A stretch of DNA of 64,000 nt. It comes from Caldilineaceae bacterium (lineage in GTDB: Bacteria > Chloroflexota > Anaerolineae > Caldilineales > Caldilineaceae). The stretch's first letter is position 1; every line of letters begins with the position of its first letter. The notes beneath the pieces are model-generated. The model had not been told where the DNA came from. It saw only the letters and a list, made by a program, of their open reading frames with translations, and searched no databases. The stretch lies in assembly GCA_022821545.1 (NCBI GenBank), contig JAJEDJ010000050.1, forward strand, positions 91,971 through 155,970. The letters are read 5' to 3'. This document shows, in pieces, positions 17,195 through 27,571 of the stretch. A program made the translations under genes and the position numbers.

Positions 17195-18826
17195 ATGGAC
17201 GCAGTTGAACTGGACCGGCCATCAGGAGATGCAGTCGCCCGCGTCATCGACGCCTTCATGGCGGCGCGGACGCCGGTCTACATTGTCGGCGGCGCTGTGC
17301 GCGACCATCTGCTGGGCATCTCTGCCATCCCAGGCTGGACGCCTGCGAAGCTGGACGGAAAACCTCGCGCCGGCGCTGGCGTCCCCGCTTCGACAACCGA
17401 CCTGGATCTTGTCCTGAACGGGCCGGTATTACCCCTCGCGAAACGCGTGGCGGACAGCCTCGGCTGGGCCTACTATCCCTTGGACGAAGCGAGGGACGTC
17501 GCCCGGATTATCGGTAGAGGCGGCGACGGTCGCCGAATTGAGTGTGACGCCGCGGCACTGCGAGGCGATCTGCGCTCCGACCTGCTGGCCCGTGACTTCA
17601 GCGTCAATGCACTCGCGCTGGAACTTTCGGCGAACGGTCCGGCCCGCTTGATCGACCTGTGCGGCGGCATAGCCGATATCACTTCGGGTACCCTGCGCCG
17701 CATTTCGGACGAGAGCCTGCATGACGACCCCATCAGGCTCTTGCGCGCAGTGCGCCTGGCAGCTCAACTGGGCTTTACAATTGAGAATGAAACACGAAGG
17801 CAGATCGTTGACCTGGCCGGGACCGTTCTTCGCGTCAGTGCCGAACGTCTGCGGCAGGAACTGTGGAAGCTGCTGGACTGTTCGCGTCCGGACCACGGAA
17901 TCAGGGAGTTGAATGCGCTCGGGCTTCTCGACCGGCTGTTGCCGGAGGTCAGCGCACTTCAAGGCGTGACGCAGTCATCTCGCCACCATCTTGATGCCTA
18001 CGACCACAGCCTGTTGACGGCGCGCCGCGCAGCCGAACTTCGAGACTGGCTGCGCGGCAGTTCGCCTCTGGAGGATGACAATCTGAAAGGAGCTCTGGAA
18101 CCTTGGGCGGAGCCGCTCCGCGCCCATTTCGGTGAGGAGATCGCCGCCGGTCACGACCGGGCCGGCTGGCTGGTCTGGCATGCACTGCTTCACGATACCG
18201 GAAAGGCCGCTGAATGTGCCGCGGATTCCGGCGACGGCGCCGAACGACGGTCCCGGGCCGGCCACCAGCAGTTGAGCGCCCAGTTAGCCGGCCGGCGCGT
18301 TGCGCAACTTCGCTTCAGCAGGCGTGAAGTCCTGCTGGCCGGGCGCGTGGCGTCCATGCACAGCGTTCCCCGCAACCTGGTCGACTCGCTTCCCCGTGTT
18401 GAGAAACGGATCGATAGGCGGACGGCCTATCGATTCTTTCGTGATGCAGGCAGTGTGACCGCTGGCCGCCGGATCGAGCGCCATCTGCAATCGAGCGGCG
18501 CACGGCAACCTCTCGACGGGCTGGATGTGACGCTGCAGGCTATCTCGGATCTGCATGCGACAGGGCTGGAGCGGGGCGCCGAGTGGGGCTGTTTCCTCAA
18601 GGCGGTGGAAGGGCTGTTTTCCTTTGCCTTCTCACGGCAGGCGGACTATCCGGCCGCGCCGCTCGTGGACGGCCATGCCCTGATGAGGCGCCTGGGCTTG
18701 GAACCGGGGCCGACTTTGGGGGCCGTTATCCGGGAACTGTCGGAGGCGCAGGCGGCAGGCGCCGTGGCCAGCGCGGACGAGGCAGTAGCATTGGCTAGAG
18801 AGTTGCTGGCGAGAGGGGTGAAATAG
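17195..18826 (+). CDS. tRNA nucleotidyltransferase / poly(A) polymerase family protein with HD domain
   Basis: A 543-residue class II nucleotidyltransferase that most likely adds or repairs the tRNA 3'-CCA. Motifs: YIVGGAVRDHLLG (about residues 28-40), the catalytic aspartates in TDLDLVL, LLARDFSVNALAL, and the DDPIRLLRAVRLAAQLGF signature near residue 178. An HD-type phosphohydrolase domain follows, with HHLDAYDHS and HALLHDTGK. Between LLG and DLDLV there is an extra segment of roughly 20 residues compared with typical enzymes, where that distance is only a few residues. CCA addition versus poly(A) addition cannot be separated with confidence by eye. Confidence 0.85.
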   Translation: MDAVELDRPSGDAVARVIDAFMAARTPVYIVGGAVRDHLLGISAIPGWTPAKLDGKPRAGAGVPASTTDLDLVLNGPVLPLAKRVADSLGWAYYPLDEARDVARIIGRGGDGRRIECDAAALRGDLRSDLLARDFSVNALALELSANGPARLIDLCGGIADITSGTLRRISDESLHDDPIRLLRAVRLAAQLGFTIENETRRQIVDLAGTVLRVSAERLRQELWKLLDCSRPDHGIRELNALGLLDRLLPEVSALQGVTQSSRHHLDAYDHSLLTARRAAELRDWLRGSSPLEDDNLKGALEPWAEPLRAHFGEEIAAGHDRAGWLVWHALLHDTGKAAECAADSGDGAERRSRAGHQQLSAQLAGRRVAQLRFSRREVLLAGRVASMHSVPRNLVDSLPRVEKRIDRRTAYRFFRDAGSVTAGRRIERHLQSSGARQPLDGLDVTLQAISDLHATGLERGAEWGCFLKAVEGLFSFAFSRQADYPAAPLVDGHALMRRLGLEPGPTLGAVIRELSEAQAAGAVASADEAVALARELLARGVK

Positions 18827-18875
18827 CTAAGGCGGCCCTTCTGAAAGGGAACTGCTAGCGGGACCTGCTGGTTGC

Positions 18876-19949
18876 TTATGCCGCGCTCTTCGCCGCGGCT
18901 CGTTCCAGGCGGGCGCGCGCGGCACCGCTCTCAAGTATGCGCCTGGTGCGGCCTATCCCGTCGGAAACACTTTGTGCCAGATCAAAAAGATGCAGAAAAA
19001 CACCGGCCGTCAGGCAGACCTGCTCGGTCGCGTCGCACTCTTCTGAAGCGAGTACTCTTGCATTCAGTTCGGCATGGCCTGCAGCGTCTGCGGGTCCGGC
19101 TACGCGGACTCGCTCGGTGTGGCCGAGGGCTTCAGGATCAAGGACCAAATCGTTGGCCGCATCTTCGGCAAATACGTGGGACTTTCGTCCGACTGCCATT
19201 TCAACTGAGCCTTCCTCGCCCTGGACAATAAAGCTGCGTTCGCCGCCCGTCTGCGCCGCGCGCAGGCGCTCGATGTAGTTTCCGTGGAAGAACCCGCTCA
19301 CCTGGTAGGGGGCGTTGGCTGGATTCAGGAGCTTCTCGACACTGTTGAGCACAGTGCGAAGGCCGAACTGGCGCCGCAATGGCAGCAGGGCATGCCACTG
19401 GGGCGCGAATCTCTCTGCCGACAGGTAGCCGATGCCGACCGCCTCTATCATTGCTTGCACGGCTTCCGGCTCCAGGTCGTCGGCAACGCCCAGTTCCCGC
19501 AGAACCGGCCCCGGCCCGATGCCCTCCTTGGTGGGTACCGCTTCATCGCCATGCAGGATGACCGGCATTCCGGCCTCGGCGAGAACGGCCGCTATCGCGG
19601 GGGCCAGTTGTGCGCTCCTTGCCTTGCCGTCGTAGGGCACGGCCAGATCGAGCAGCCCGTCAACCCGGGGCCGGATCTGCGTGATCGTCTCTGCCCGTAA
19701 GAGCGCGGTGAAGCCCCGAATCTCGTCGACAGCCTCACCCTTTACCCTCTGTGAAATCAGAAAAGCGCCGGCCTGCGCCGGGGAGCAGGCCTGCCCGACG
19801 ATCTGGCGCAGGGCTTCTACCGACTCATCGTAGGTAAGATCGCGCTTCAGTTTCTCGCCGCGCCCAACCGCTTGAATGAAAGGGACAAATGGGGCCGGAT
19901 CCCGGTCCGTTTCATAGATTGAGCCGACTTCCGGGGTCGCGGCCAGCAT
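18876..19949 (-). CDS. TrpD-like (anthranilate phosphoribosyltransferase family, TrpD2 type) protein
   Basis: A 357-residue protein with the two-domain fold of nucleoside phosphorylase/TrpD enzymes: a helical N-terminal part (KLKRDLTYDESVEALRQIV, AFLISQRVKGE) and a C-terminal domain. The PRPP-binding GTGGD loop of true TrpD is replaced by VPYDGKARS and the KHGNR motif by LHGDEA, so anthranilate transfer is unlikely. No other tryptophan gene is nearby. The gene follows an unknown gene and a ferredoxin-type sulfite/nitrite reductase on the same strand, suggesting a link to that enzyme or its siroheme. E. coli YbiB, a TrpD2 protein, binds nucleic acid, which is another possibility. Confidence 0.75.
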   Translation of the reverse strand: MLAATPEVGSIYETDRDPAPFVPFIQAVGRGEKLKRDLTYDESVEALRQIVGQACSPAQAGAFLISQRVKGEAVDEIRGFTALLRAETITQIRPRVDGLLDLAVPYDGKARSAQLAPAIAAVLAEAGMPVILHGDEAVPTKEGIGPGPVLRELGVADDLEPEAVQAMIEAVGIGYLSAERFAPQWHALLPLRRQFGLRTVLNSVEKLLNPANAPYQVSGFFHGNYIERLRAAQTGGERSFIVQGEEGSVEMAVGRKSHVFAEDAANDLVLDPEALGHTERVRVAGPADAAGHAELNARVLASEECDATEQVCLTAGVFLHLFDLAQSVSDGIGRTRRILESGAARARLERAAAKSAA

Positions 19950-19998
19950 CGGGGTCGTTCCTTAACGGTTGCAGGGAGGTCGGGAAGGGGTCGGACGT

Positions 19999-20604
19999 TC
20001 AGTCCCCACGCCCCAATTGGTTGAGAAGCGTGTCTACATCCGGAGCGGAAGGCGCCTGTAACTCGAAAGTCAGTGGCTCACGCGCGTCGTTGGCGACGCG
20101 TGTAACGGTGGCGTCTTCCCCGAAGATGGCGGCCAGATTGTCCGAGAGCTGGGCCTGGGCATCGCTCGCGGGCGAATCGGCGCCATCGCCATTTGCGCCG
20201 TTGGGGTAGTTGAGCCGGTCCAACAGGACGATTGTAGCCCCGTCCGTGCGCAACTTCAGCTTTCCCTTCAACTCCACGTCGTTTTCCGTCAGCTTTGCCC
20301 CGTTCAACGCCTGGAACAGTGTCCTGCCCAGGGCATCTGACAGGTCGGAGCCGGCGTCGCGTTTGCGTACATAGAGGAGGCCCGGCTTGCCGTCGGTCAA
20401 GTCGATAATGTAGTCGGCTTCGTGGCCGACGAGGAGAATCGCCGGACCGTCCCCGATATGCTTGTAGTCTGCCACGTCGAGCAGCAGCTCGTTGGGCACA
20501 ACATCCTCCCGAATCCACCGATGGAAAACGGGAATAAAGGATTCGACGTCTACGGAAAAGTCACTGAAAAAGAACTTAACGCTCAGGCGATGGGGTGCAA
20601 TCAT
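19999..20604 (-). CDS. Unknown protein between sulfite/nitrite reductase and TrpD-like gene
   Basis: A 201-residue soluble protein I cannot assign to a family. The N-terminal part (HRLSVKFFFSD, VFHRWIREDVVPNELLLDVADYKHI, ILLVGHEADYIIDL) reads like an alpha/beta domain with a YKHI..GP..LLVGHEADY core. The C-terminal 70 residues contain a Gly/Ala/Asp-rich linker and a short tail. GGAG precedes two adjacent ATG codons (20607 and 20604); spacing favours 20604. It lies 75 bases after the reductase and 49 bases before the TrpD-like gene, so it is probably part of one operon. Confidence 0.65.
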   Translation of the reverse strand: MIAPHRLSVKFFFSDFSVDVESFIPVFHRWIREDVVPNELLLDVADYKHIGDGPAILLVGHEADYIIDLTDGKPGLLYVRKRDAGSDLSDALGRTLFQALNGAKLTENDVELKGKLKLRTDGATIVLLDRLNYPNGANGDGADSPASDAQAQLSDNLAAIFGEDATVTRVANDAREPLTFELQAPSAPDVDTLLNQLGRGD

Positions 20605-20679
20605 CATTTGCTCCAGCGGGGATGAAAGGCCGTTCGCCGGCTGCAACCTGTATGGCCAGGCACAGCCGGCGGACCGCCG

Positions 20680-22938
<2,259 letters not shown>

Positions 22939-23345
22939 AGTTGTCTCCTTCACTATCGGTAGAGTCTCTTGGTCTCTTTCGACATCTTTTCCTATTGGTC
23001 CCCTATTGCCCACAATTGTAGGGCAGCAGCGCTTGATCTGTCAAGCCGGTCATAATGGGACGTGCATCCCTGCCGCACCCTCCTCGCCCTCTCTCTTCTC
23101 TCTCCTCTCCGCTCTCTCCTCCCCTTTGGGCGTGGTCTGGGAATAACGTATACTCTTTTGGGCGCACGCTCTTTTGGGCGCACGCTCTCTTTGCGCCTTC
23201 AGACGATGCCCAAAATTCCCGCCGGGATTATTCCTGCCTGTTGCGAAATCTTCGCCTAATGGCAACAGAAATCTCATCTCAGCGTACTAAGCTGGTAGGA
23301 GCGGCGCGAATTTCACCCAAGCGAAAGAGATTCAAGGAGTAAACA
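22939..23345. other. 407-base divergent intergenic region
   Basis: It separates the reductase operon from the M16 peptidase gene. It contains a pyrimidine-rich tract at about 23075-23125, a TATACT hexamer at 23149-23154 and a 16-bp tandem duplication immediately after it. A TTGGGC 17 bases before TATACT makes a weak plus-strand promoter possible, about 190 bases before the peptidase start. No gene is supported here. Confidence 0.6.
23153..23184 (+). repeat. 16-bp perfect tandem duplication
   Basis: Two adjacent identical 16-mers (CTCTTTTGGGCGCACG at 23153-23168 and 23169-23184), followed by a partial third CTCTTTG. The duplication starts within a -10-like TATACT hexamer. Confidence 0.9.
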
Positions 23346-26300
23346 ATGACCAATTCATGCAGTGCCCAGCCCGGCGCGTCCATACGCGGTAAGGCGTACT
23401 GGACGGAGACCGGGCCAAAGCCGAGAAAAGTAAAGCTGCTGGTCGGACTACTGCTGCTGACTGCACTGCTCGCCAGTGCCTGCCAGGGAATTACACCTCC
23501 TTCGGCCAGTCCGGCCGCGACGACCGATTCGAGCGCTGAGCAGGCGGAGGCCCCGGCAGAGGAGACCGAACAGGCGCAGGCCTTTCTGGACCTTGACAGC
23601 GAAACATTGGACATGAACGCGCCGATTGCCCTGGACCCGAGCATACGCAAGGCGCAATTGGAAAACGGCCTGACCTACTACATTCGGCACAATACCGAGC
23701 CGGCGAACCGGGCTACACTGATGCTGGTGATCAACGCCGGCTCCCTGCAGGAGGACGAGGACCAGCTGGGGTTGGCCCACTTTGTCGAGCACATGATGTT
23801 CAACGGCACCGAGCGCTTTCCCAAGCAGGCGTTGATCGACTATTTCGAGACCGTCGGCATGTCGTTCGGGCCGGACGTGAACGCCTATACATCTTTCGAC
23901 GAAACAGTCTATTTCCTGGAATTCCCCACCGATGACGAGGAGATTATCGGCACGACTTTCCAGGTGGCGGAGGACTGGGCCAGCCGCGCCGCGATTTCCG
24001 ATGAAGAAGTGGAAGGCGAACGCGGCGTCATTCTGGAAGAGGAACGCCTGCGGGACCAGAACGCAAGCGGCAGGTTGAACAAACAGCTGTTCCCGCTGCT
24101 GCTGGGTGAGTCCCGTTACACTGACCGGATGCCGATCGGTGACATGGAGATCGTCCGGAACACGCCGGGCGAAACGCTGCGCCGCTTTTACCATGACTGG
24201 TACAGGCCCGATCTCATGGCGGTCATTGTCGTGGGCGACATCGACGTCGACGACGTAGAGGCGAGAATCAAAGAGCATTTCGGGCCGCTGACCGCGCCGG
24301 ATACCGTCCGGCCCAGGGACACCTATTCCCTTCCCGACTACGATGACACAGGCTATCTGATTCTCACCGATCCCGAGTTTCCCGTCACGATAGCCCAGAT
24401 CATCTACCGGCAGGCCGCCCCGGCTCTGGACTCGGCCGCCGTCTATCGAGACCGCCTGATCGGCAATCTCTTCTACAAGATGCTCAATTTCCGGCTCGAC
24501 GACCTCACCAGGGAAGCGGACTCACCGTTCCTTGGCGCTTTCGTGAGCGAGGGCCAGCTGGTACGCGGCAACAACTACCAGGTGGTCGGCGTGCAGGTGC
24601 GCCAGGGCGAGGCCCTTTCCAGCCTGGACGCCGCCCTTACGGAGGTTGAGCGCGTACGCCGTTACGGCTTTACGGCCGCCGAAGTGGAGCGGGCCAAGTC
24701 GGAGATCCTGAACACATACGAACGGCTCTACAACGATCGCAAAAACCTGCGCAACCACTCTCTTGCCAGCGAATACAGCCGCAACTACCTGGAGAACGAG
24801 ACAGTCCCCGGCATTGAAGTGGAGTTCAAACTGGTGGACCGTCTTCTGCAAGGGATCAGCCGCGACGATGTCAACCAGAGGGCGGAACTCTATGTCGGCG
24901 GCAGTAACCGCTCAGTCTTCGTCGTCGGGCCGGAGCGGGACGCCGACAGCCTGCCCAACGAGGATGAGCTGGCCGCCGTGATTTCAGACCTTCAGACCAA
25001 GCAGGTAGACCCCTACCAGGACATCGAGGCGGTCACGGCCCTGCTGACCGAGATCCCGGAACCGGTGGAGATCATCTCCCGTCACACGGACGCGACATTC
25101 GACATTACCGACCTGACGCTGGCAAACGGCGCCAGAGTCATTCTCAAACCGACGACCTTCAAGGAAGAGGAGATCCTCTTCAGCGCAACCAGCCCCGGAG
25201 GCTCCTCCCTCGTCAGCGATGAAGACTATCCAGAAGCCGACTTCATCGACAGTATAGTCAGCCAGAGCGCGGTCGGCGACGTGAGTTACGCCGCGCTGCA
25301 GAGGCTTCTGGCCGACAAGTCGGTGTCGGTCGCCCCGTTTATCGGCGAGCTGGAAGAAGGGTTCCACGGCCATTCCGGCCAGGAATTCATCGAGACCCTG
25401 TTTCAGCTGGTCTACCTGTACGGCACGCAGCCAAATGCAGATGACGACGCCTTCGCTACCCTCAAGGACCAGTACACAGAGTCTCTGCGCAACCGCGAAC
25501 TGGACCCGCGCAGCGCCTGGACGGACGCCTATATCCAAGCCCGCTACGGCGATTCGATTCGGCGCAATGTCCCCTCGCTGGAGGTAATCGATTCGCTCGA
25601 TCTGGAGCGGGCCTTTGCCATTTACCAGGAGCGTTTTGCCGACTTCAGCGACTTTACCTTCATCTTTGTGGGCAACTTCGATCTCGAGCAGATGGTCGAC
25701 TGGTCGCAGAGATACCTGGGCAATCTGCCCTCCCTGGACCGCGCCGAAACCTGGTTGGACGTAGCTCCGGATCCGCCCGCGGGCGTAATCGAGGTTCCTG
25801 TCTATAAAGGGCAGGACGAGCAGAGCCTGACGACATTACTCTTCACGGGACCCGGCGAAGATTCACTGGACAATCGACTCCACCTGCGCATGCTGGAGAT
25901 GATTCTCGATATCCTCATGCGTGAAGAGTTGCGGGAGGAATTGGGCGGTGTCTATGCCTACAGCGCCACTTCTTCGATGGAGCCGGACCCGGACAGCCTG
26001 TACCGAATCTCCCTCACTTTTGGCAGTGACCCGGCTCGGGTGGAGGAGTTGGTAGATGCCCTGTTTGGGCTGATTTCAGATGTGCAGGCGGATGGCCCCA
26101 GAGAAGATCTGCTGGAAAAAGCCAGGGCCCAGATCGTTCGCCAGCGCGAGGAACAGCTGGAACAGAACAACTACTGGTTGCGTGTCCTGGAGTATTGGGC
26201 TGCCGAGGATGATGTCGACCTGACTAACTTCGTCGACCTGGAGGTGGTGGAGAGCCGCACCGACGCCGTTACTGCTGCGGAAGTTCAGGCTTTGGCAGTA

Positions 26301-26363
26301 GATTTCCTGCCGCTGGACCGCTATATTCTGGTGTCGCTGTATCCCGAGGACTTTGAGGAGTAG
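23346..26363 (+). CDS. M16 family zinc metallopeptidase, predicted lipoprotein
   Basis: A 1005-residue pitrilysin-family peptidase with both halves in one chain. The active domain carries the inverted zinc motif HFVEH (His145, Glu148, His149) in GLAHFVEHMMFNGTE; the distal zinc glutamate is expected near DEEVEGERGVILEEE (about residue 220). The C-terminal half (from about 540) is the catalytically inactive partner domain. The N-terminus has a hydrophobic segment 30-43 ending in lipobox LLASAC (Cys46), followed by a Ser/Ala/Glu-rich linker, so it is probably anchored outside the cell. The 29-residue stretch before the hydrophobic core is unusually long, but AAGGAG before ATG 23346 supports this start. 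Confidence 0.92.
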   Translation: MTNSCSAQPGASIRGKAYWTETGPKPRKVKLLVGLLLLTALLASACQGITPPSASPAATTDSSAEQAEAPAEETEQAQAFLDLDSETLDMNAPIALDPSIRKAQLENGLTYYIRHNTEPANRATLMLVINAGSLQEDEDQLGLAHFVEHMMFNGTERFPKQALIDYFETVGMSFGPDVNAYTSFDETVYFLEFPTDDEEIIGTTFQVAEDWASRAAISDEEVEGERGVILEEERLRDQNASGRLNKQLFPLLLGESRYTDRMPIGDMEIVRNTPGETLRRFYHDWYRPDLMAVIVVGDIDVDDVEARIKEHFGPLTAPDTVRPRDTYSLPDYDDTGYLILTDPEFPVTIAQIIYRQAAPALDSAAVYRDRLIGNLFYKMLNFRLDDLTREADSPFLGAFVSEGQLVRGNNYQVVGVQVRQGEALSSLDAALTEVERVRRYGFTAAEVERAKSEILNTYERLYNDRKNLRNHSLASEYSRNYLENETVPGIEVEFKLVDRLLQGISRDDVNQRAELYVGGSNRSVFVVGPERDADSLPNEDELAAVISDLQTKQVDPYQDIEAVTALLTEIPEPVEIISRHTDATFDITDLTLANGARVILKPTTFKEEEILFSATSPGGSSLVSDEDYPEADFIDSIVSQSAVGDVSYAALQRLLADKSVSVAPFIGELEEGFHGHSGQEFIETLFQLVYLYGTQPNADDDAFATLKDQYTESLRNRELDPRSAWTDAYIQARYGDSIRRNVPSLEVIDSLDLERAFAIYQERFADFSDFTFIFVGNFDLEQMVDWSQRYLGNLPSLDRAETWLDVAPDPPAGVIEVPVYKGQDEQSLTTLLFTGPGEDSLDNRLHLRMLEMILDILMREELREELGGVYAYSATSSMEPDPDSLYRISLTFGSDPARVEELVDALFGLISDVQADGPREDLLEKARAQIVRQREEQLEQNNYWLRVLEYWAAEDDVDLTNFVDLEVVESRTDAVTAAEVQALAVDFLPLDRYILVSLYPEDFEE

Positions 26364-26383
26364 GCAAGGCCGGGAAATAAACG

Positions 26384-26420
26384 AAAGAGCGGGCAGTTGA
26401 AGAATAACTGCCCGCTCTTT
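26384..26420. terminator. Bidirectional intrinsic terminator
   Basis: A perfect 15-bp stem (26384-26398 pairing with 26406-26420) with a 7-base loop, followed by TTTTCTTTCT on the plus strand and preceded by an A-rich run that gives U-rich RNA on the minus strand. It lies between convergent genes: the M16 peptidase and the small minus-strand protein. Confidence 0.92.
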
Positions 26421-26448
26421 TCTTTCTGAAATCAGATCGGAAGCTGTC

Positions 26449-26646
26449 TCAGTGACCGTAGAAATGTTCTGTCGGATCGATAACGGAGTCCTGCCAGTCC
26501 AGGTAGCGGGCCGCCTCTTCCAGGGTGGCTGCCTTGCCGTCGTCGACCAGTTGCTGCAGCGTTGCCTTCTGTGTTTCAGTCAGCTGGTCGGCCTGTAAAG
26601 CCAGCAGCCAGCTGCTGAACTCCTCCTTTTCGTCTATCCGAGCCAT
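26449..26646 (-). CDS. Small acidic helical protein, unknown
   Basis: A 65-residue protein rich in Glu, Leu and Gln (SSWLLALQADQLTETQKATLQQLVDDG) that should form two or three helices; the end DWQDSVIDPTEHFYGH is polar. No membrane segment, cysteine or known motif. GAGGAGACAGTTCG precedes the ATG, giving a plausible ribosome site. It follows another small minus-strand gene after 36 bases, so they may be co-transcribed. Its reality rests on composition, ribosome site and the terminator placed directly after it. Confidence 0.6.
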   Translation of the reverse strand: MARIDEKEEFSSWLLALQADQLTETQKATLQQLVDDGKAATLEEAARYLDWQDSVIDPTEHFYGH

Positions 26647-26682
26647 CGAACTGTCTCCTCTCTCGCCGGTCCAAGCGTCGCG

Positions 26683-26994
26683 TCAAATCGTAAAGGCGAC
26701 GTCGCTGCCATCTTCAAAATAGAGCTGTAAGTGGAGAGCGTTGAGCCTGAAATGGCTCATGCCCAGGCAAGCCCGTTCTGCCTGCGTGCGCTCTGCAGAA
26801 GCCTTCGCCCAGCGGCTGTCACGGCCTTTGTGTTCCAGCTGCAAATAACTTCCGTCCTCAAAGAAGAGAACGGCCTGGTTGAACTCCGCGTTGGCCACGT
26901 AACGGACGGCATGGGCGGCCGCGCTTTGCGCCTGGGAAAACGAATTCAGTTCGATCTGGAGAGAACTGTCGGCGCCGGTTGTTCCTCTTTCCAT
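26683..26994 (-). CDS. Small hypothetical protein
   Basis: A 103-residue protein starting at ATG 26994 (MERGTTGADSS), preceded by AAAGGA with seven-base spacing; the frame is open to 27051. It has two similar beta-rich stretches, VLFFEDGSYLQLEHKG and LQLYFEDGSDVAFTI, suggesting an internal repeat of a small sheet. No known family recognised. Confidence 0.55.
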   Translation of the reverse strand: MERGTTGADSSLQIELNSFSQAQSAAAHAVRYVANAEFNQAVLFFEDGSYLQLEHKGRDSRWAKASAERTQAERACLGMSHFRLNALHLQLYFEDGSDVAFTI

Positions 26995-27072
26995 GCGGCA
27001 TCCTTTGCGCCGGCCTGAGCAGTGGCTTTTCGCCATGGGGGCCGGCGCCATTGGGCTTTCTTGCTTTGGCCC

Positions 27073-27098
27073 ATGGCAAGACTATATGGCAAGACTAT
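27073..27098 (+). repeat. 13-bp perfect tandem duplication
   Basis: Two adjacent copies of ATGGCAAGACTAT (27073-27085, 27086-27098) in the 178... 235-base gap between the divergent small genes. The gap otherwise shows no gene. Confidence 0.88.
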
Positions 27099-27229
27099 AC
27101 AGCAGCGGCCGCGATCATGCAAGGGATGCCTGCCGGTGCGCCGCTGCAGATTTTCTGGACGGCTTCGTGTGTGCTACCATGGCAGCAATACCGAACGGGC
27201 GGATCAGATCCTTCTAATGGAGTTGTGCT

Positions 27230-27571
27230 ATGAAAAAGCTGCTTAAGTTTCTCTTCTTCGTCGGCTTTGCCGCAGGCGTTGTGTATGTCATAAAGCAGGT
27301 CCTGGGAGGAGAGCAGTCGGAGGGCGCAGGCAGCGGTGTTCTGCCGGAAACGCCGGTGACGCCCTTGGAAGACGCGCCGCTGGGCGGCGAAATAAGTCCG
27401 CAGCTGCTGGATATACTGGTTGACCCTGAGGATAAGGGAAAGCTTCAGCTGATGGACGACAACAGATTTCTGCTTAATCCCCGCAATGGTTACCGCTATC
27501 CGATTCGCAACGGCATCCCGGTGATGCTTATCGAAGAGGGTAAGAAGTACCAGGACACGAGTCTCATTTGA
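27230..27571 (+). CDS. Membrane-anchored Trm112-like domain protein lacking zinc cysteines
   Basis: A 113-residue protein with one N-terminal membrane helix (KFLFFVGFAAGVVYVIKQVL, residues 6-25), a flexible linker, then a Trm112/UPF0434-like domain from residue 60. That family is normally a zinc-binding helper of methyltransferases or free small protein, with LLDILVCPxCKG. Here the matching stretch reads LLDILVDPEDKGKL: both cysteines are acidic or otherwise replaced, while the C-terminal YRYPIRNGIPVMLIEEG is well conserved. So the fold is likely kept but zinc binding lost. The gene is convergent with, and overlaps by 8 bases, the histidine kinase gene on the other strand. Function unknown. 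Confidence 0.8.
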   Translation: MKKLLKFLFFVGFAAGVVYVIKQVLGGEQSEGAGSGVLPETPVTPLEDAPLGGEISPQLLDILVDPEDKGKLQLMDDNRFLLNPRNGYRYPIRNGIPVMLIEEGKKYQDTSLI

